Of a stretch of 54,058 nt of DNA, positions 8,716 through 18,688 are shown piece after piece. Position numbers and translations under genes: made by a program. Origin of the DNA: Nitritalea halalkaliphila LW7 (GTDB taxonomy: Bacteria; Bacteroidota; Bacteroidia; Cytophagales; Cyclobacteriaceae); contig NZ_AJYA01000022.1 of NCBI RefSeq assembly GCF_000265075.1, forward strand, positions 1 to 54,058, given 5' to 3'. Position 1 is the first letter of the stretch. Every line of letters begins with the position of its first letter. The notes beneath the pieces were generated by a model. It was not told where the DNA came from. It did no database searches and was given only the letters and a program-made list of their open reading frames with translations.

Positions 8716-9806
8716 GCTGCCTCCTCCTCTTTTATACGCACTGGATCACCGGAACGAAGCTTTTGCACGCCGCTGACGACGACTTTTTGACCTTCGGTCA
8801 ATCCCTCCTCGATGATCATGTAGCCCTCCGCCTGAAATGAGCGTTTGATTTTTTGTTCCCGCACGGTTCTATCTTCCTGAAGGACAAAGACCGAGAACTC
8901 TCCCATCTGTTCCTTTACGGCGGTGAGTGGAATGCGCAGCTGACTTCGTTCCTCGAATTCAGGCACTTGGACCTTCAGGGGTAGTCCTGGTTTCAGGCGA
9001 TACTCAGGATTGGGCACGAGCAGGCGAACGCGGATGGTCCCGGTACGTTCATCCACAGCCCGGTCTATGGTGCTGATGCGTCCTTTTTCCGGGTAGTTCT
9101 GATCTCCAAGCCGAAGCAGGCCTATGGCTTCCCCTGCTTCCTTCCACTGCATCATCAGTGGCAGAAGGGCTGCATCGGGATAAATATCCACGCCTATGGG
9201 ATCATCCGATGATAGGCGTGTGAGTAGGGTTTCCCCCGGGCGTACGAGGGTTCCCAGGCGCACCTCACTAAAGCCCACTGTTCCCGTAAAGGGGGCCCGT
9301 ATATTGGCATAGGCCCGGTCGGTTTGCGCGGTGCGCAAAGCTGCCGTAGCCGCCTCCACCTCGAGTTCAGCCTGCCGAAGTGCGATGCGGGCATCGTCAT
9401 AAAGCTGGGTCGCGATGGCTTCCGCCTCTTTTAGCTCTTCGTAGCGTTTAAAATCTTTTTGAACGCGGTTTAATGTCTCTTTGGCGATGGCCAGATTGGC
9501 CTCCGCCACTGCTTCTCCGGCCTGATACCTGCTTTGATCGATTTCGAAGAGGCGGTCTCCTTTGCGCACACGCGCACCGTCTTCCACAAAAATGGCCGTG
9601 ATGTAGCCTGCCACGTCTCCGCGAATTTCGATTTCCTCCAGCGCCCGCACCGTGCCGGAAAAGGGGTAGGTACGTCGCAGCGAGGTCTGTTCCACAGGGG
9701 CTACTTCCACTAGCGTGGGACTAGATTCCACCGGTGGTTCCGAGCAAGAAAAACTGACGCTCAGGCCGATAAAAAGGAGGCAAAGAAGAGAAAAACGTGG
9801 ATTCAT
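8712..9806 (-). CDS. RND efflux periplasmic adaptor (membrane fusion protein)
   Basis: A protein of about 364 residues. The ATG at 9806 is chosen because it overlaps the TolC-like gene's TGA as ATGA and leads straight into a lipoprotein signal (LLFIGLSVSFSC); a longer frame from 9860 adds 18 unlikely residues. The family order is visible: beta-barrel strand (FSGTVRALEEIEIRGDVAGY), lipoyl half (VEDGARVRKGDRLFEID), a long alpha-hairpin (about residues 90-150), second lipoyl half (ANIRAPFTGTVGFSEVRLG) and membrane-proximal domain (LTEGQKVVVSGVQKLRSGD). It links the inner-membrane RND protein to the outer-membrane channel. It is the middle gene of the operon, with 4-bp overlaps on both sides. Confidence 0.92.
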   Translation of the reverse strand: MNPRFSLLCLLFIGLSVSFSCSEPPVESSPTLVEVAPVEQTSLRRTYPFSGTVRALEEIEIRGDVAGYITAIFVEDGARVRKGDRLFEIDQSRYQAGEAVAEANLAIAKETLNRVQKDFKRYEELKEAEAIATQLYDDARIALRQAELEVEAATAALRTAQTDRAYANIRAPFTGTVGFSEVRLGTLVRPGETLLTRLSSDDPIGVDIYPDAALLPLMMQWKEAGEAIGLLRLGDQNYPEKGRISTIDRAVDERTGTIRVRLLVPNPEYRLKPGLPLKVQVPEFEERSQLRIPLTAVKEQMGEFSVFVLQEDRTVREQKIKRSFQAEGYMIIEEGLTEGQKVVVSGVQKLRSGDPVRIKEEEAA

Positions 9807-11157
9807 AGGTTCAAAAAGCGGTTTAGGTCCAAGGTGCCGCGAGCATGGCGCAACTCCCATTCGGCGGTTTTAAAGCGGTAAAAGGCATTTAGGGCGGTGA
9901 TACGGGCGGTGGCCAAATCGGTTTCTGCCTGTATGACCTCTAGGAAATTCACGATGCCCTGCTCGTACTGCAGCTGGATCGTTTCGAAAACCTCCTGAGC
10001 GAGGGATTCGATTTTACGCTGGGTCTCTAACTGCTTATAAGCGCTTAGATAATTAGCGCTAGCCTGCCCCTCCTCGGCTAGGAGTCTAATTCCAGCTGCC
10101 GGAGTGCTTCATTCTGTTGATCCGCCGCAAATCGCGCCTGTCGAATGCGTAGATTTCTTTCGTTTCCGGTAAACAGCGGTAGGCTAAAGCGAAAGCCTGT
10201 AAGTGAATTGGGAAAGGCTTGATTAAAGAGTTCTGGGCCGTTAGGCGTCTGAAATAGCAGGTTGTAATTGAGAAAAGCTGAGATTTCGGGAAGAAATTGT
10301 CTCTTAGCGAAGGCCAAATTCACCCGCTGCTGCTCTAAACTTGCTTGGTAAAAGCGGTATTCGGGGCGGTCTCGCCAGTTGAAGCGCTCCGCAGCAAGCT
10401 CGGGTTCGAGCAGGGTATTGGGGGGATCGGCTTGGAGGGTAAACTTCTGCTCAGGATCTAAACCTACACGACTGATTAAAAGATCTTTAGCTGCCTTTTC
10501 TTGTTGTTCTGCTTCAAATAGCGCCGCTTCAGTTTGTAAAAGTGCGATTTCCGCACGCTTGATGTCGGTACGATCGCGTAAACCTGCTCGAACGAGTGCC
10601 TCTGCATCTCGTAATTGGCGTTTTTGTCGGGTAAGGTCCTCCTGACGGAGCAAAATTTCTTCTTGCGCCTCCAAGGCCAAATAGAAGGCACGCGCAATTT
10701 CTTTTTGCTGGTTCGCGAGGAGGGTTTCCAGCTGGGCACGCTGGGCATTTTCGACAGCGCTTTGCTGCTGCTTGGCCTGGATGAGGCGGTTATTCAATAG
10801 CGGCTGTTCGAGAAAGGCATTTACCGTGGAATTAAAGGGTACGCCCGTTTCTACCTCCTGAAACTGACCTGACTCGGGATTATTAAAGTCTGGAAAGATA
10901 GCTACAGGTTGCTGGAAGAAGCGAAAATAATCGGCTTCTACGCCAACACGGGGCCACCAGCCGGCGAGCGCTACCTGCTGCTCGGTCAGCTGAATCTTTT
11001 CTTCTAAGCGTGCCATGCGCAGCTGAGGAAGCTGGGTACTCGCATGCGTAAAGAGAGCCTCTAAGTCATACGTTTCCTGAGCAACAACCGATAACGTGGT
11101 GGCCAAATAGCAACTACAGCAGACGAAATATAAAAATAGTGCACGAAAAAGCCTCAT
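9803..11157 (-). CDS. TolC/OprM-like outer-membrane efflux channel (one frameshift)
   Basis: First gene of the efflux operon, about 450 residues. It has a signal peptide (cleavage near LSVVAQ), then the long heptad-rich helices of two outer membrane efflux repeats (for example LRMARLEEKIQLTEQQVALA, and NLRIRQARFAADQQNEALRQ). The first frame stops near 10078; a one-base shift continues with LLAEEGQASANYLSAYKQLE through GIVNFLEVIQAETDLATARI to a TGA at 9803-9805, which overlaps the adaptor start. It forms the trimeric outer-membrane duct of the pump. No TetR- or two-component-type regulator lies next to the operon. Confidence 0.88.
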
Positions 11158-11365
11158 AAATACACTGAAATTAAATGTTTAAACATCAAAAATCGGGATT
11201 TGTTTCCCAACCTGTGTTTAAATAGGGTGAGAAATGTGTGTAGTGGCGACGTCGTAAGCGTTTCTTGTCGTTTCCTCTCCTACTTTTCCCGATCGGAGGG
11301 CTTACCTTGCAGCTTTAATTATTTTCAACTTTACTACTTTTTTTATGTACGTTTCTTTTTCACGC

Positions 11366-11866
11366 ATGTTTATCTTGGGTTTCAGTATGCTTGTCCTCAC
11401 CTGCTGTACGGAGGTGGAAACTCCTGTCTTTTTAGAGGCGCCAGCGATTACAGCTCCCGATCTTCCACCTACTGAGCTGCGGCCGGAATTGCGCCCAGGT
11501 CCTATCGATAACCCTCTGTTGGAGACTTTTGGCATTACAGCCATCCATTCCATTCAAAAGTCAGCAGGTGGCTGGCTTGTGGTATTCCAAGTTTCCGATG
11601 CATTTCACGATCGTTTTGATTGGGATCATACCAACACTATTCGCGTCCAAATCCGTGAAGAAATGCTGGCTGTTGAAGGCCTAGTGGACGCTCAGTTATG
11701 TCTGACCTCCGGTCAAATTACATCTTCTAATGAAAATGTCCTACAAGAGCTCGGGGATGGCTCGGTGCAGGAAGTTGCTCAGCTGCTAGAGCTTATTTTC
11801 CTCCACTTGGTGGATTCGGAGCAGAGCAGTCGTTTTGGATACATTCCAATTGACCAGGCGGTGTAA
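11366..11866 (+). CDS. Putative lipoprotein of unknown function
   Basis: About 166 residues from the ATG at 11366 (173 from 11345). The signal MFILGFSMLVLTCC has a lipobox ending LTC. A proline-rich linker follows (PAITAPDLPPTELRPELRPG), then a compact domain with IHSIQKSAGGWLVVFQVSDAF and paired strand/helix segments. I do not recognise the family. It is divergent from the efflux operon across 187-208 bp and is followed by the PAS protein gene in the same direction. Whether they share a transcript is open. Confidence 0.6.
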   Translation: MFILGFSMLVLTCCTEVETPVFLEAPAITAPDLPPTELRPELRPGPIDNPLLETFGITAIHSIQKSAGGWLVVFQVSDAFHDRFDWDHTNTIRVQIREEMLAVEGLVDAQLCLTSGQITSSNENVLQELGDGSVQEVAQLLELIFLHLVDSEQSSRFGYIPIDQAV

Positions 11867-11929
11867 AATGGAACAGTTCTTCGCGTATTCTTCCTTAATA
11901 ATTAGGTTCCCCAACTAAAATAGGATCAA

Positions 11930-11992
11930 GCATGCGTATTATGTGAATCATTCTTCCTACTTTTGGGAAAATTGAACCATAAATACGCATGC
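11930..11992 (+). promoter_or_regulatory. Inverted repeat enclosing the start codon of the PAS protein
   Basis: GCATGCGTATTATG (11930-11943) pairs with CATAAATACGCATGC (11978-11992) apart from one extra A, with a 34-nt loop. The ATG at 11989 lies inside the right arm. An RNA hairpin here would bury the start codon; as DNA it could be a dimeric regulator site. Confidence 0.35.
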
Positions 11993-13412
11993 ACGCTCCA
12001 TTGTTACCCGATTTCCTGCGGCACATACGCCGACAGCTCTATCTTCTATTTGATGCCAGTGGGCATCTACTAGACAGTAATTGCACGTTTTTCTTCGAGC
12101 CCGCAAGTAAAAAAACGAGTGTAAAATCCCTTTTTGGCTCGTCAATTTTTGATAGCTTTCAGATATTTTTATCAGAGCGAGAGAATGCTTTCACGCCTTT
12201 TGAATTAGCAACAAATTGTCAGTTGCCTTTCTCTACCTCCGTAGAGAGGCTTACTTGGGAAATCAGCCCTTTTGCTTGTGAAGTACATGAAAAGGAGTAC
12301 TGGTTGTGGAGTGCCGCTCTGCCAGAAGCATTTTTAGCACACTGTTCTGAAAAAGGCAGCGATCTTATCGAAGGAGAAGAGGCATCCCTTCAGCAGTCAT
12401 CTGTACCCTATAGTTTTTGGAAGGAAACGATTTTAGAGAGTACTTCTGAAAGTTTTTGGGCACTTGACTGCGATTTTCGCCTTTTGTATGCGAATCAGGC
12501 CTATTTGGAGCGTTTTGAGCGTCTTACAGGAATGCATTTTAATGTGGGAGATCGCGTCATCGACACAGAAAGCCAAGCTCCCGGTCAATTATATTATCGA
12601 TCTTTGTATGAGCGTGCCTTAAAAGGTGAGACGGTGAAGACCATCGAACACTTTCCACATGCACATGGTATTTCCTACATAGACCACCAGTTAAAACCTA
12701 TTTTTCAGGAGGGAAAAGTTGTTGGAGTGACAGGGTTTGCAGCAGATTTTACTCAACTGAAAAACTTTGAGCGGGAGCTCGAGCAGCTTAATCAAACCTT
12801 CATGTATGTGAAGACACCCATCATGCTGCTAAATGCTGAAATGGATGGTTTTTTACGTGTCAATCCGCATGCTTCTACGCTTTTTCAGGTTCAGGAAGGA
12901 ACTTGTTTTCAGCAGTTTGCCCAACAATTCACCGATGACCGAGCTCTCCTAAAGCTTCGCGATCGTCTTCGAACAGGACAGTCGGCCTCCGGCTATGTCG
13001 TACTCGAAACACGAGGGGATCAACGCTTTATGGATGTATCCATCCAGCGCTTACAGCATGAAGAAGAGGTTTGGTTTGTCTGGTTTATACGCGATATCAC
13101 AGATGCCCGGCAGCAGCTCGAACAGCTTAGCCGACAAAATGATCTTTTACATGATTTGGCTTGGTTCCATGCGCATCGACTGCGCGAGCCCTCACGAAAA
13201 TCCTCGCTTTGTTAGATGTTTTGGATGGGATGGGTTTCTCCCCGCGGTTAGAAGACATTCAAATCGTACCCGCACTTCGTGAGAATACGCTATTTATCGA
13301 CCAACACTTGCAGGAAAGTGTGCATTTACTCCGCAACCAAGAAGGCATGCAAGCAAATGAGCAGTCTCTTTATTCTGAAACTATACCTTCTTTAGCGAAA
13401 AAAGTACGCTAA
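11989..13412 (+). CDS. PAS-domain sensor protein with a HisKA-like helix but no kinase domain (one frameshift)
   Basis: About 474 residues once the frames are joined near 13190. There is no membrane segment, so it is probably cytoplasmic. An N-terminal region of about 135 residues is followed by two PAS folds (about 145-255, with ESFWALDCDFRLLYANQAYL; about 265-375, with VWFVWFIRDITDARQQLEQL). Then comes a coiled stretch and DLAWFHAHRLREPLTKIL, which resembles the phospho-acceptor helix of histidine kinases. After this only about 65 residues remain and no HATPase motifs (N, G1, G2 boxes) are seen. Such PAS + degenerate HisKA proteins occur in Bacteroidetes, where the helix may only dimerise. 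The 3' end overlaps the convergent methyltransferase by 32 bp. Confidence 0.6.
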
Positions 13413-14082
13413 CAGGTTTCCCCTCACGTACTGGCTCTCGAAGCGCAGTTATTTGCCAAGAAGTGGCTGCAAAAAGGTTTGTCCACGCTTCGAAGGTTAA
13501 CATTTCAAAGGCATGTCCCTGCTGAAATTTTCCAGGCAGTCCTTTCCAGGCATCAGGCAGACAGTGTACAGCATAGGGTTTTTCCTGCTGCAGTATCGCA
13601 AACGGATGCAGCGTTTGGATGAGAACCCTGCTATCGGGCGGACTAAAGGAGTGGATGGCTTTTAGCAGGCTTCCTGTCCCCCTATGGTACAAGCTAAAGT
13701 TAAAAAGAAAGGTACTGGGTAGGTTCCTTGGTCCCAAAAGCTCTTCCCAGGTCTCAAGCCCCCTGGCCAAAAGCTTCTCCTCAAGTTGCGCGTAATCGAG
13801 ATGAAAAAAATGTTGCTGCTTACTTTTTTTATTCGCTTCATCCACGAGTGCCTTCGTACCATCTAAGCCAAAGCAAGTAAATCCTTTTGCGCGGAGCGCA
13901 TGACTGAGCCAACCTTCGCCGCATCCGATGTCCAGCAGCACCTTTCCCGCGGCCTGTTCGGATACAAAATCGAGTATGGCTGGATTCGTCACCTGACGGG
14001 ATGCGATGCCTTCAGACGCGATTAATTTCAGCCAATCCTCGGCATGTCTTTCCCATGCGGCTAAAATAGGTTTATCTTCCAT
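13381..14082 (-). CDS. Class I SAM-dependent methyltransferase
   Basis: A protein of 233 residues with a typical Rossmann-fold methyltransferase domain. SAM-binding motif I is VLLDIGCGEGWLSHALRAKG (about residues 48-67), followed by the acidic end of strand 2 in CFGLDGTKAL and a motif-IV-like STFLFNFSLYH. The substrate is unknown; the family modifies small molecules, quinones or proteins. The gene lies between the SusD terminator and the convergent PAS gene, whose last 32 bp it overlaps. Start at 14082 is the only good ATG. Confidence 0.8.
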   Translation of the reverse strand: MEDKPILAAWERHAEDWLKLIASEGIASRQVTNPAILDFVSEQAAGKVLLDIGCGEGWLSHALRAKGFTCFGLDGTKALVDEANKKSKQQHFFHLDYAQLEEKLLARGLETWEELLGPRNLPSTFLFNFSLYHRGTGSLLKAIHSFSPPDSRVLIQTLHPFAILQQEKPYAVHCLPDAWKGLPGKFQQGHAFEMLTFEAWTNLFAATSWQITALREPVREGKPVSVLFSLKKV

Positions 14083-14094
14083 AATTTATTTTTT

Positions 14095-14125
14095 AAAAAA
14101 AGGGAGCCCGATTCATGAGCTCCCT
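14095..14125 (-). terminator. Rho-independent terminator of the SusC/SusD operon
   Basis: Stem AGGGAGC/GCTCCCT (14125-14119 with 14107-14101) is followed on the minus strand by a run of T (14100-14095). It lies 17 bp after the SusD stop. The same stem sequence is used after trpS at 42279-42306. Confidence 0.75.
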
Positions 14126-14141
14126 GGGGTGATGCGACCGC

Positions 14142-15474
14142 TTAAATGGGTGGGTTCGCTGGTGTGTTTGCATTGTTATTGCGCTCGCGCAAAGGGAAGG
14201 GATAGAAGTTACGATTTCGCTCATCGGTAAACACCCGTGATCCCTGTGGCTCTGGTCGGTTAAAGCGACGGCTGTCTTCCAAGCTTACGCCCGTAAAAAA
14301 GAGCTCTGCACGTCTGTTGATAAAGACCTCGTCCAATAAAGCGCTGGCCGTCATCGGTCCGCTGTAGGGCGCTAAGCCGGCATTAAGGCCGAACGGATCA
14401 TTCGTTTTGGTACGCACTTGGTTGAGTGCTTCCACAGCAGCATTAAGGTCCGGGCTCGCCTTGCGGATATGCGCCTCAGCCAGTAATGAGCGCCATTTCT
14501 CCTGGGAGATAGACGGGGATCGGGCTATTATCATTTTCAAAGAAACCTCTCAAGCCTTCTATAGGAAAGCCGTTGATGTTAATATCCTCCGATGGTGCTA
14601 AATAAAAGGCGCGGCGTCCGTCATTTGCCTCAGGACGTAAGCCTTCTGGCAAGCCAAAATGGTCGATAGGCCGGAAGTTTGGTACATTATTCTGGATAAC
14701 GCGTGCCCAAATGGGGTTTTGGTTCAGCTGATCATAAGTAAAGACAGAAGTACGCTGAGGGCTTACCTGTGCAGCGGCCTGAATGGCTCCTTCATAGTTA
14801 CCATTAAATAGGCGGAAGCGTGCTAAATAGGCATTTGCAATGTCTTGAAGGTTTAAATTGCCCTGCAAAATAGCCGCCACTTCAGGCGAAGGGTCTCCCT
14901 GAAGATCTGCTAACGCTGCCTCTAAGAGGCGAATCGCCTCGGCATAGGCCTCCCCGCGAGAGACAAAGCTGGCTTCGTTTTGCCGATTGGTCTGGATGAC
15001 TACCTCAGCATAGTTTTGCGCCAGCGCCCCGATGGCCATGGCACGAAAGATATTGGCGTATGCCCGTAGATTGTTCCGCGTACTGGCCAGTAATTCCACC
15101 TCATCCACGGCAGCGACGATGTCTTCACAGGCACCCATCACCCGCAGCATCGAAGCCCACAGTCCTTCTACGTTCGTGTTAAAGTCTGTTAGGGCATCTC
15201 CCCCATCTTCTAACTCAATCATATTGATGAAAGTGGTGGTAATGGCAGCTTCTCGTGCGGTAACCGCATTATTTTCTACCATAAAGCGCACACCGGAAGT
15301 GGCATACAGCACGCGAACGCCCACAGCTAAGTTGAGTAAACCATCACGGGAACTCAGCACCTGTGCATCTGTAGGTGCATTGGGATTGGTAAAGTCTGTT
15401 TGACATGCTGGTAGCACTGTCATCCAAACCGCTACAACCAGCCCCCAAAAGGAAATTTTAGTATGTATTTTCAT
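14142..15474 (-). CDS. SusD/RagB-like nutrient-binding lipoprotein (one frameshift)
   Basis: About 444 residues. The lipoprotein signal ends WMTVLPAC and is followed by QTDFTNPNAPT, as in SusD proteins. TPR-like helices follow (YANIFRAMAIGALAQNYAEV and ARFRLFNGNYEGAIQAAAQV). The C-terminal domain has ALLDEVFINRRAELFFTG and FNRPEPQGSR and ends NFYPFPLRERN, the usual SusD closing block (P-hP-E). The frame breaks near 14485 (PGEMALI joined to LAEAHIRKASPDLN). It caps the SusC channel on the cell surface and binds the ligand. No glycan-degrading enzyme lies nearby, so the substrate may be a peptide or other nutrient. The gap to SusC is only a few bases. ATG 15474 is preferred over 15483, because the signal peptide then starts MKIHTK. 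Confidence 0.88.
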
Positions 15475-15488
15475 GCGACTCATCTCAT

Positions 15489-18467
15489 TTAAAAGCTTAG
15501 ATTGACACCTAACTGAATCGTACGTGGAATCGGCACGGCACCGAAATCAAAACCACGCACCCCATTACTTTGACCTGGCGTGTTCACTTCTGGATCCCAA
15601 CCGCTATAAGAGTCAAAGGAAATCAAGTTTCTACCTACCAGATTAAAGCGAACGTTTTGAATAGCACCGGATTTAGGTCGGTAGTTATAACCGATAGCGA
15701 GTTCCCGTAGCTTCACGAAGGAGCCATCTTCTACGAACTCCTCAAAAATCCCTGCCTGAACGCCTCCAGTGCCTTTCGGTATCTCTCCGAGGAGCTCACG
15801 ACCAGCGTTTTCACCACCACCGAAAATAGCATTATCCAAAAGACGTCTATTCCAGTTAAACACATCGAATCCCCAAACAGCATCAAACTGCACGCGGAAA
15901 GTGAAATTCTTATAGCTGAAATCATTAATCACCGAGCCGAACCAATCCGGATTGGGGTCTCCAATGACACGTACATTCGTTCCATCTGGGTTTACACCTC
16001 TTCGCGGCAGGCCGTTAGCATCTAGACGAATATTTCCTGCATCGTCACGATCATAAAAACCTTGGAAAAACACCCCGATCGGCTGTCCTTCGATAACCGC
16101 CGAGGTTCCAAAGCTGCCTGGCAATATAATTCTATCGCCCACCACTTGGGTCACCTCATTTCGATTCGTCGTGAAGGTGGTGGTAACATCCCAGTTGAAA
16201 TCTCGATTACGCATCACATTAGCACGTACCAAAAGCTCGATTCCTCGGTTTTCCATCTTGCCTACATTTTCGAAGCGTGTAGCAAATCCCGTCGAAGTAG
16301 CCACTTCTCGCTGTAAAAGCAAGTCCGTAATCTGCTGGTTAAACACCGTAAATTCGAAGCCCAAACGATCTCCGAAAAAGGAGGCATCGATTCCATACTC
16401 GAACTCATTCATGATTTCAGGCGCTAAGGCATCATTACCCAGTAGCGTAGAAGGAACTACAGCACTCAAACCACCGATCGCCAAAGGATTATAATTCAAG
16501 AAACGGTCGAAGGCACCAATCGCCGTCAGGTTCCCCGCCTGCCCATAAGAGGCACGGAGTTTAAAATTAGAAATCCTGCTGCCAAAGGTCTCCTTAAAAA
16601 AGTTTTCCTCCGAAAGATTATAGGAGACCGAGCCCTTTCCGTACGACTGAATTTTTTCCTCAGGCCCGAAAACAGATGCTCCATCATAACGCAAGGCACC
16701 CGTCACGAAAAGCTTTTCTTTTATCCCAAAAGTCTGCTGCACGAAGGCCCCATAATAGGAAACATCCGAACGGACATCTATCGCACTGATGATCGTCCCG
16801 CCCACTGCCGTTCGAACGGTCGGAGCTAAACGATCGGAGGTAATACCGATGCGCTCGAAATTGTCTTGCTGCCAGGTTCCTCCAGCAATCGTAGTGGAAC
16901 GAATAGCCGGTGTCAGCATGGTTTCATAGCTGATATTCAAATCATTATTAAACTGTGTCACATTCGCGTCTCCTCTTGTGGCCCAGCCTAAGGCATTGGA
17001 AGATGTATTGCCCACAGGGATAAAACCGAACGCAGATTGATTGTAATAATCCAAACCCAAAATATAGGTGATGTTCCACTTTTCGGATGGGTTCGCATTC
17101 AGGGTGAAATTGGTAATCACCCGATTCGTGCGCTGCCCATAGTCAAATCGCGCGACAGCTTCGGCAGGATTGGTACGGGGAACCAAAAGAGACGTCACCG
17201 GGAAAACACCCGATGCATTCGGCCGCGGATTTACCCGGTTATTCGAAAAGAGAAACCCAGTAATCGCACCGTCCACAGCATTAATTCCTCCATTGGGCAT
17301 ATCCTGACTCTCCGAACGCGTATAATTCAGGCCAAAACTGAATTTCAACCAGTCACTTACCGTCTGGTCCACGTTAAGACGTGCGCCGATACGCTCGAAA
17401 TTCGTATTTTTCACGATTCCACCATTATTCAAATAAGAGACCGAAGCGAAATACGTTGTCTTATCCGAGCCACCACTCACAGAAAGATTGTTTTCCGTCC
17501 CGCCCGCTCTTCTAAAAATCTCATCCTGCAGGTTAAAGCGCTCCACAGGGAAAGTTTCTAAATTATTTCTATCTCCAGGATTCACCCAATCGAAAGGCAC
17601 CTCATTAAAGGGAATTTGCTTACGCAATTCATTTACACGTACAGCAGTGGAAAAACTAAAACGCGGCTTGCCCACTTTTCCACGTTTGGTGTAAATCTGC
17701 ACCACCCCGTTACTGGCGCGCGAACCATATATGGCCGCCGCTGCAGCCCCTTTCAGCACCTCGATGCGTTCGATGTCCGCCGGATTGATGTCCACCAAAC
17801 GGTTTTGGGCAGCGCCCCCGATGTCGACCAGCTCATTACTATTGTTATTAACCAAGACACCGTCGATGATGTAAAGCGGATCTGAGCTCCCGGTAATCGT
17901 GCTGGTTCCACGCAGACGTACCGAAATACCACCTGCAGGATCTCCTGAATTTTGCTGCACAAGTGCCCCTGCGATTTTTCCCTGCAGGGCCTGATCGACC
18001 GCGATCCCCCCCGTTTCGGCTAAATCCCGCGAACTGACGGTCGAAACCGCATTCCCTAGCTGCCGCCGTGAAGTCGCCGCTGAAGCTCCCGTGATGATGA
18101 CCTCATCTAAGTTCATCACGTCCGTCGTCAACTCAAAATCAAAGGTAAAGGCACTTTGATTCCCAAGTGTGACCACCTGGTTCTGGCTGCTATAGCCAAT
18201 CGCGCGTACGACCAGCGTAAACGACTCTTGGCCCAGCGTGGTAGAGAGCGCATAGCGCCCATCTAAGTCGGTAACAGCACCTATGGATGTCCCCTGAATA
18301 GAGATAGTAGCCCCGATGAGCTCCTCCCCCGTCCGTGCATCAGACACCTTTCCGCTGATCGTCACTGCATTCTGTGCCTGCAAGGTTCCCATGAAACAGC
18401 AGACCAAGAGCAGAAAGCTGAACAACAGCCCGCCTTTCGGTGGGGCGTACAAGTAAACTTTTCTCAT
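15489..18467 (-). CDS. SusC/RagA TonB-linked outer-membrane channel
   Basis: An intact gene of 992 residues. After the signal peptide (cleavage near GTLQAQ) come a carboxypeptidase-D regulatory-like domain (about 33-120, VTISGKVSDARTGEELIGAT), a plug (about 125-245, with DPLYIIDGVLV and RIEVLKGAAAAAIYGSRASN, the SusC signature) and a 22-strand barrel ending in a terminal Phe (IQLGVNLSF). It takes up a ligand delivered by SusD using TonB energy. At 992 residues it is within the usual range. The 220-bp upstream region is AT-rich. No ECF sigma/anti-sigma pair or hybrid two-component regulator, which often control such pairs, lies in the window. Confidence 0.95.
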   Translation of the reverse strand: MRKVYLYAPPKGGLLFSFLLLVCCFMGTLQAQNAVTISGKVSDARTGEELIGATISIQGTSIGAVTDLDGRYALSTTLGQESFTLVVRAIGYSSQNQVVTLGNQSAFTFDFELTTDVMNLDEVIITGASAATSRRQLGNAVSTVSSRDLAETGGIAVDQALQGKIAGALVQQNSGDPAGGISVRLRGTSTITGSSDPLYIIDGVLVNNNSNELVDIGGAAQNRLVDINPADIERIEVLKGAAAAAIYGSRASNGVVQIYTKRGKVGKPRFSFSTAVRVNELRKQIPFNEVPFDWVNPGDRNNLETFPVERFNLQDEIFRRAGGTENNLSVSGGSDKTTYFASVSYLNNGGIVKNTNFERIGARLNVDQTVSDWLKFSFGLNYTRSESQDMPNGGINAVDGAITGFLFSNNRVNPRPNASGVFPVTSLLVPRTNPAEAVARFDYGQRTNRVITNFTLNANPSEKWNITYILGLDYYNQSAFGFIPVGNTSSNALGWATRGDANVTQFNNDLNISYETMLTPAIRSTTIAGGTWQQDNFERIGITSDRLAPTVRTAVGGTIISAIDVRSDVSYYGAFVQQTFGIKEKLFVTGALRYDGASVFGPEEKIQSYGKGSVSYNLSEENFFKETFGSRISNFKLRASYGQAGNLTAIGAFDRFLNYNPLAIGGLSAVVPSTLLGNDALAPEIMNEFEYGIDASFFGDRLGFEFTVFNQQITDLLLQREVATSTGFATRFENVGKMENRGIELLVRANVMRNRDFNWDVTTTFTTNRNEVTQVVGDRIILPGSFGTSAVIEGQPIGVFFQGFYDRDDAGNIRLDANGLPRRGVNPDGTNVRVIGDPNPDWFGSVINDFSYKNFTFRVQFDAVWGFDVFNWNRRLLDNAIFGGGENAGRELLGEIPKGTGGVQAGIFEEFVEDGSFVKLRELAIGYNYRPKSGAIQNVRFNLVGRNLISFDSYSGWDPEVNTPGQSNGVRGFDFGAVPIPRTIQLGVNLSF

Positions 18468-18617
18468 AACTGATCTTTAAGAGATAAATGGATTAAGGTT
18501 AATCAATTGGATGTTTAGTTATTGTTAATTTTAATTCAACGGTTTGAAGTTATATTAATTTTTAATAAAAGAAAAAGGATACGCCAATTATTTCGGCAAA
18601 CTCTAGTATAAAGGAGC

Positions 18618-18656
18618 AAAAAAAGAAGCGCCTCCCCACAAAATAGGAGAAGCGCT
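18618..18656 (-). terminator. Probable terminator of the GIN-domain gene
   Basis: On the minus strand AGCGCTTCTCC pairs with GGAGGCGCT (two-base bulge) and is followed by TCTTTTTTT. It lies about 35 bp after the GIN-domain stop codon. Confidence 0.6.
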
Positions 18657-18688
18657 ATTTTACCAAATATTCTTTTCTTTACAGGACA

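Noticed and set aside
11200..11475. 91-codon plus frame upstream of the lipoprotein gene
   Set aside because: Overlaps the lipoprotein start in another frame and consists of low-information Phe/Tyr/Cys-rich sequence.
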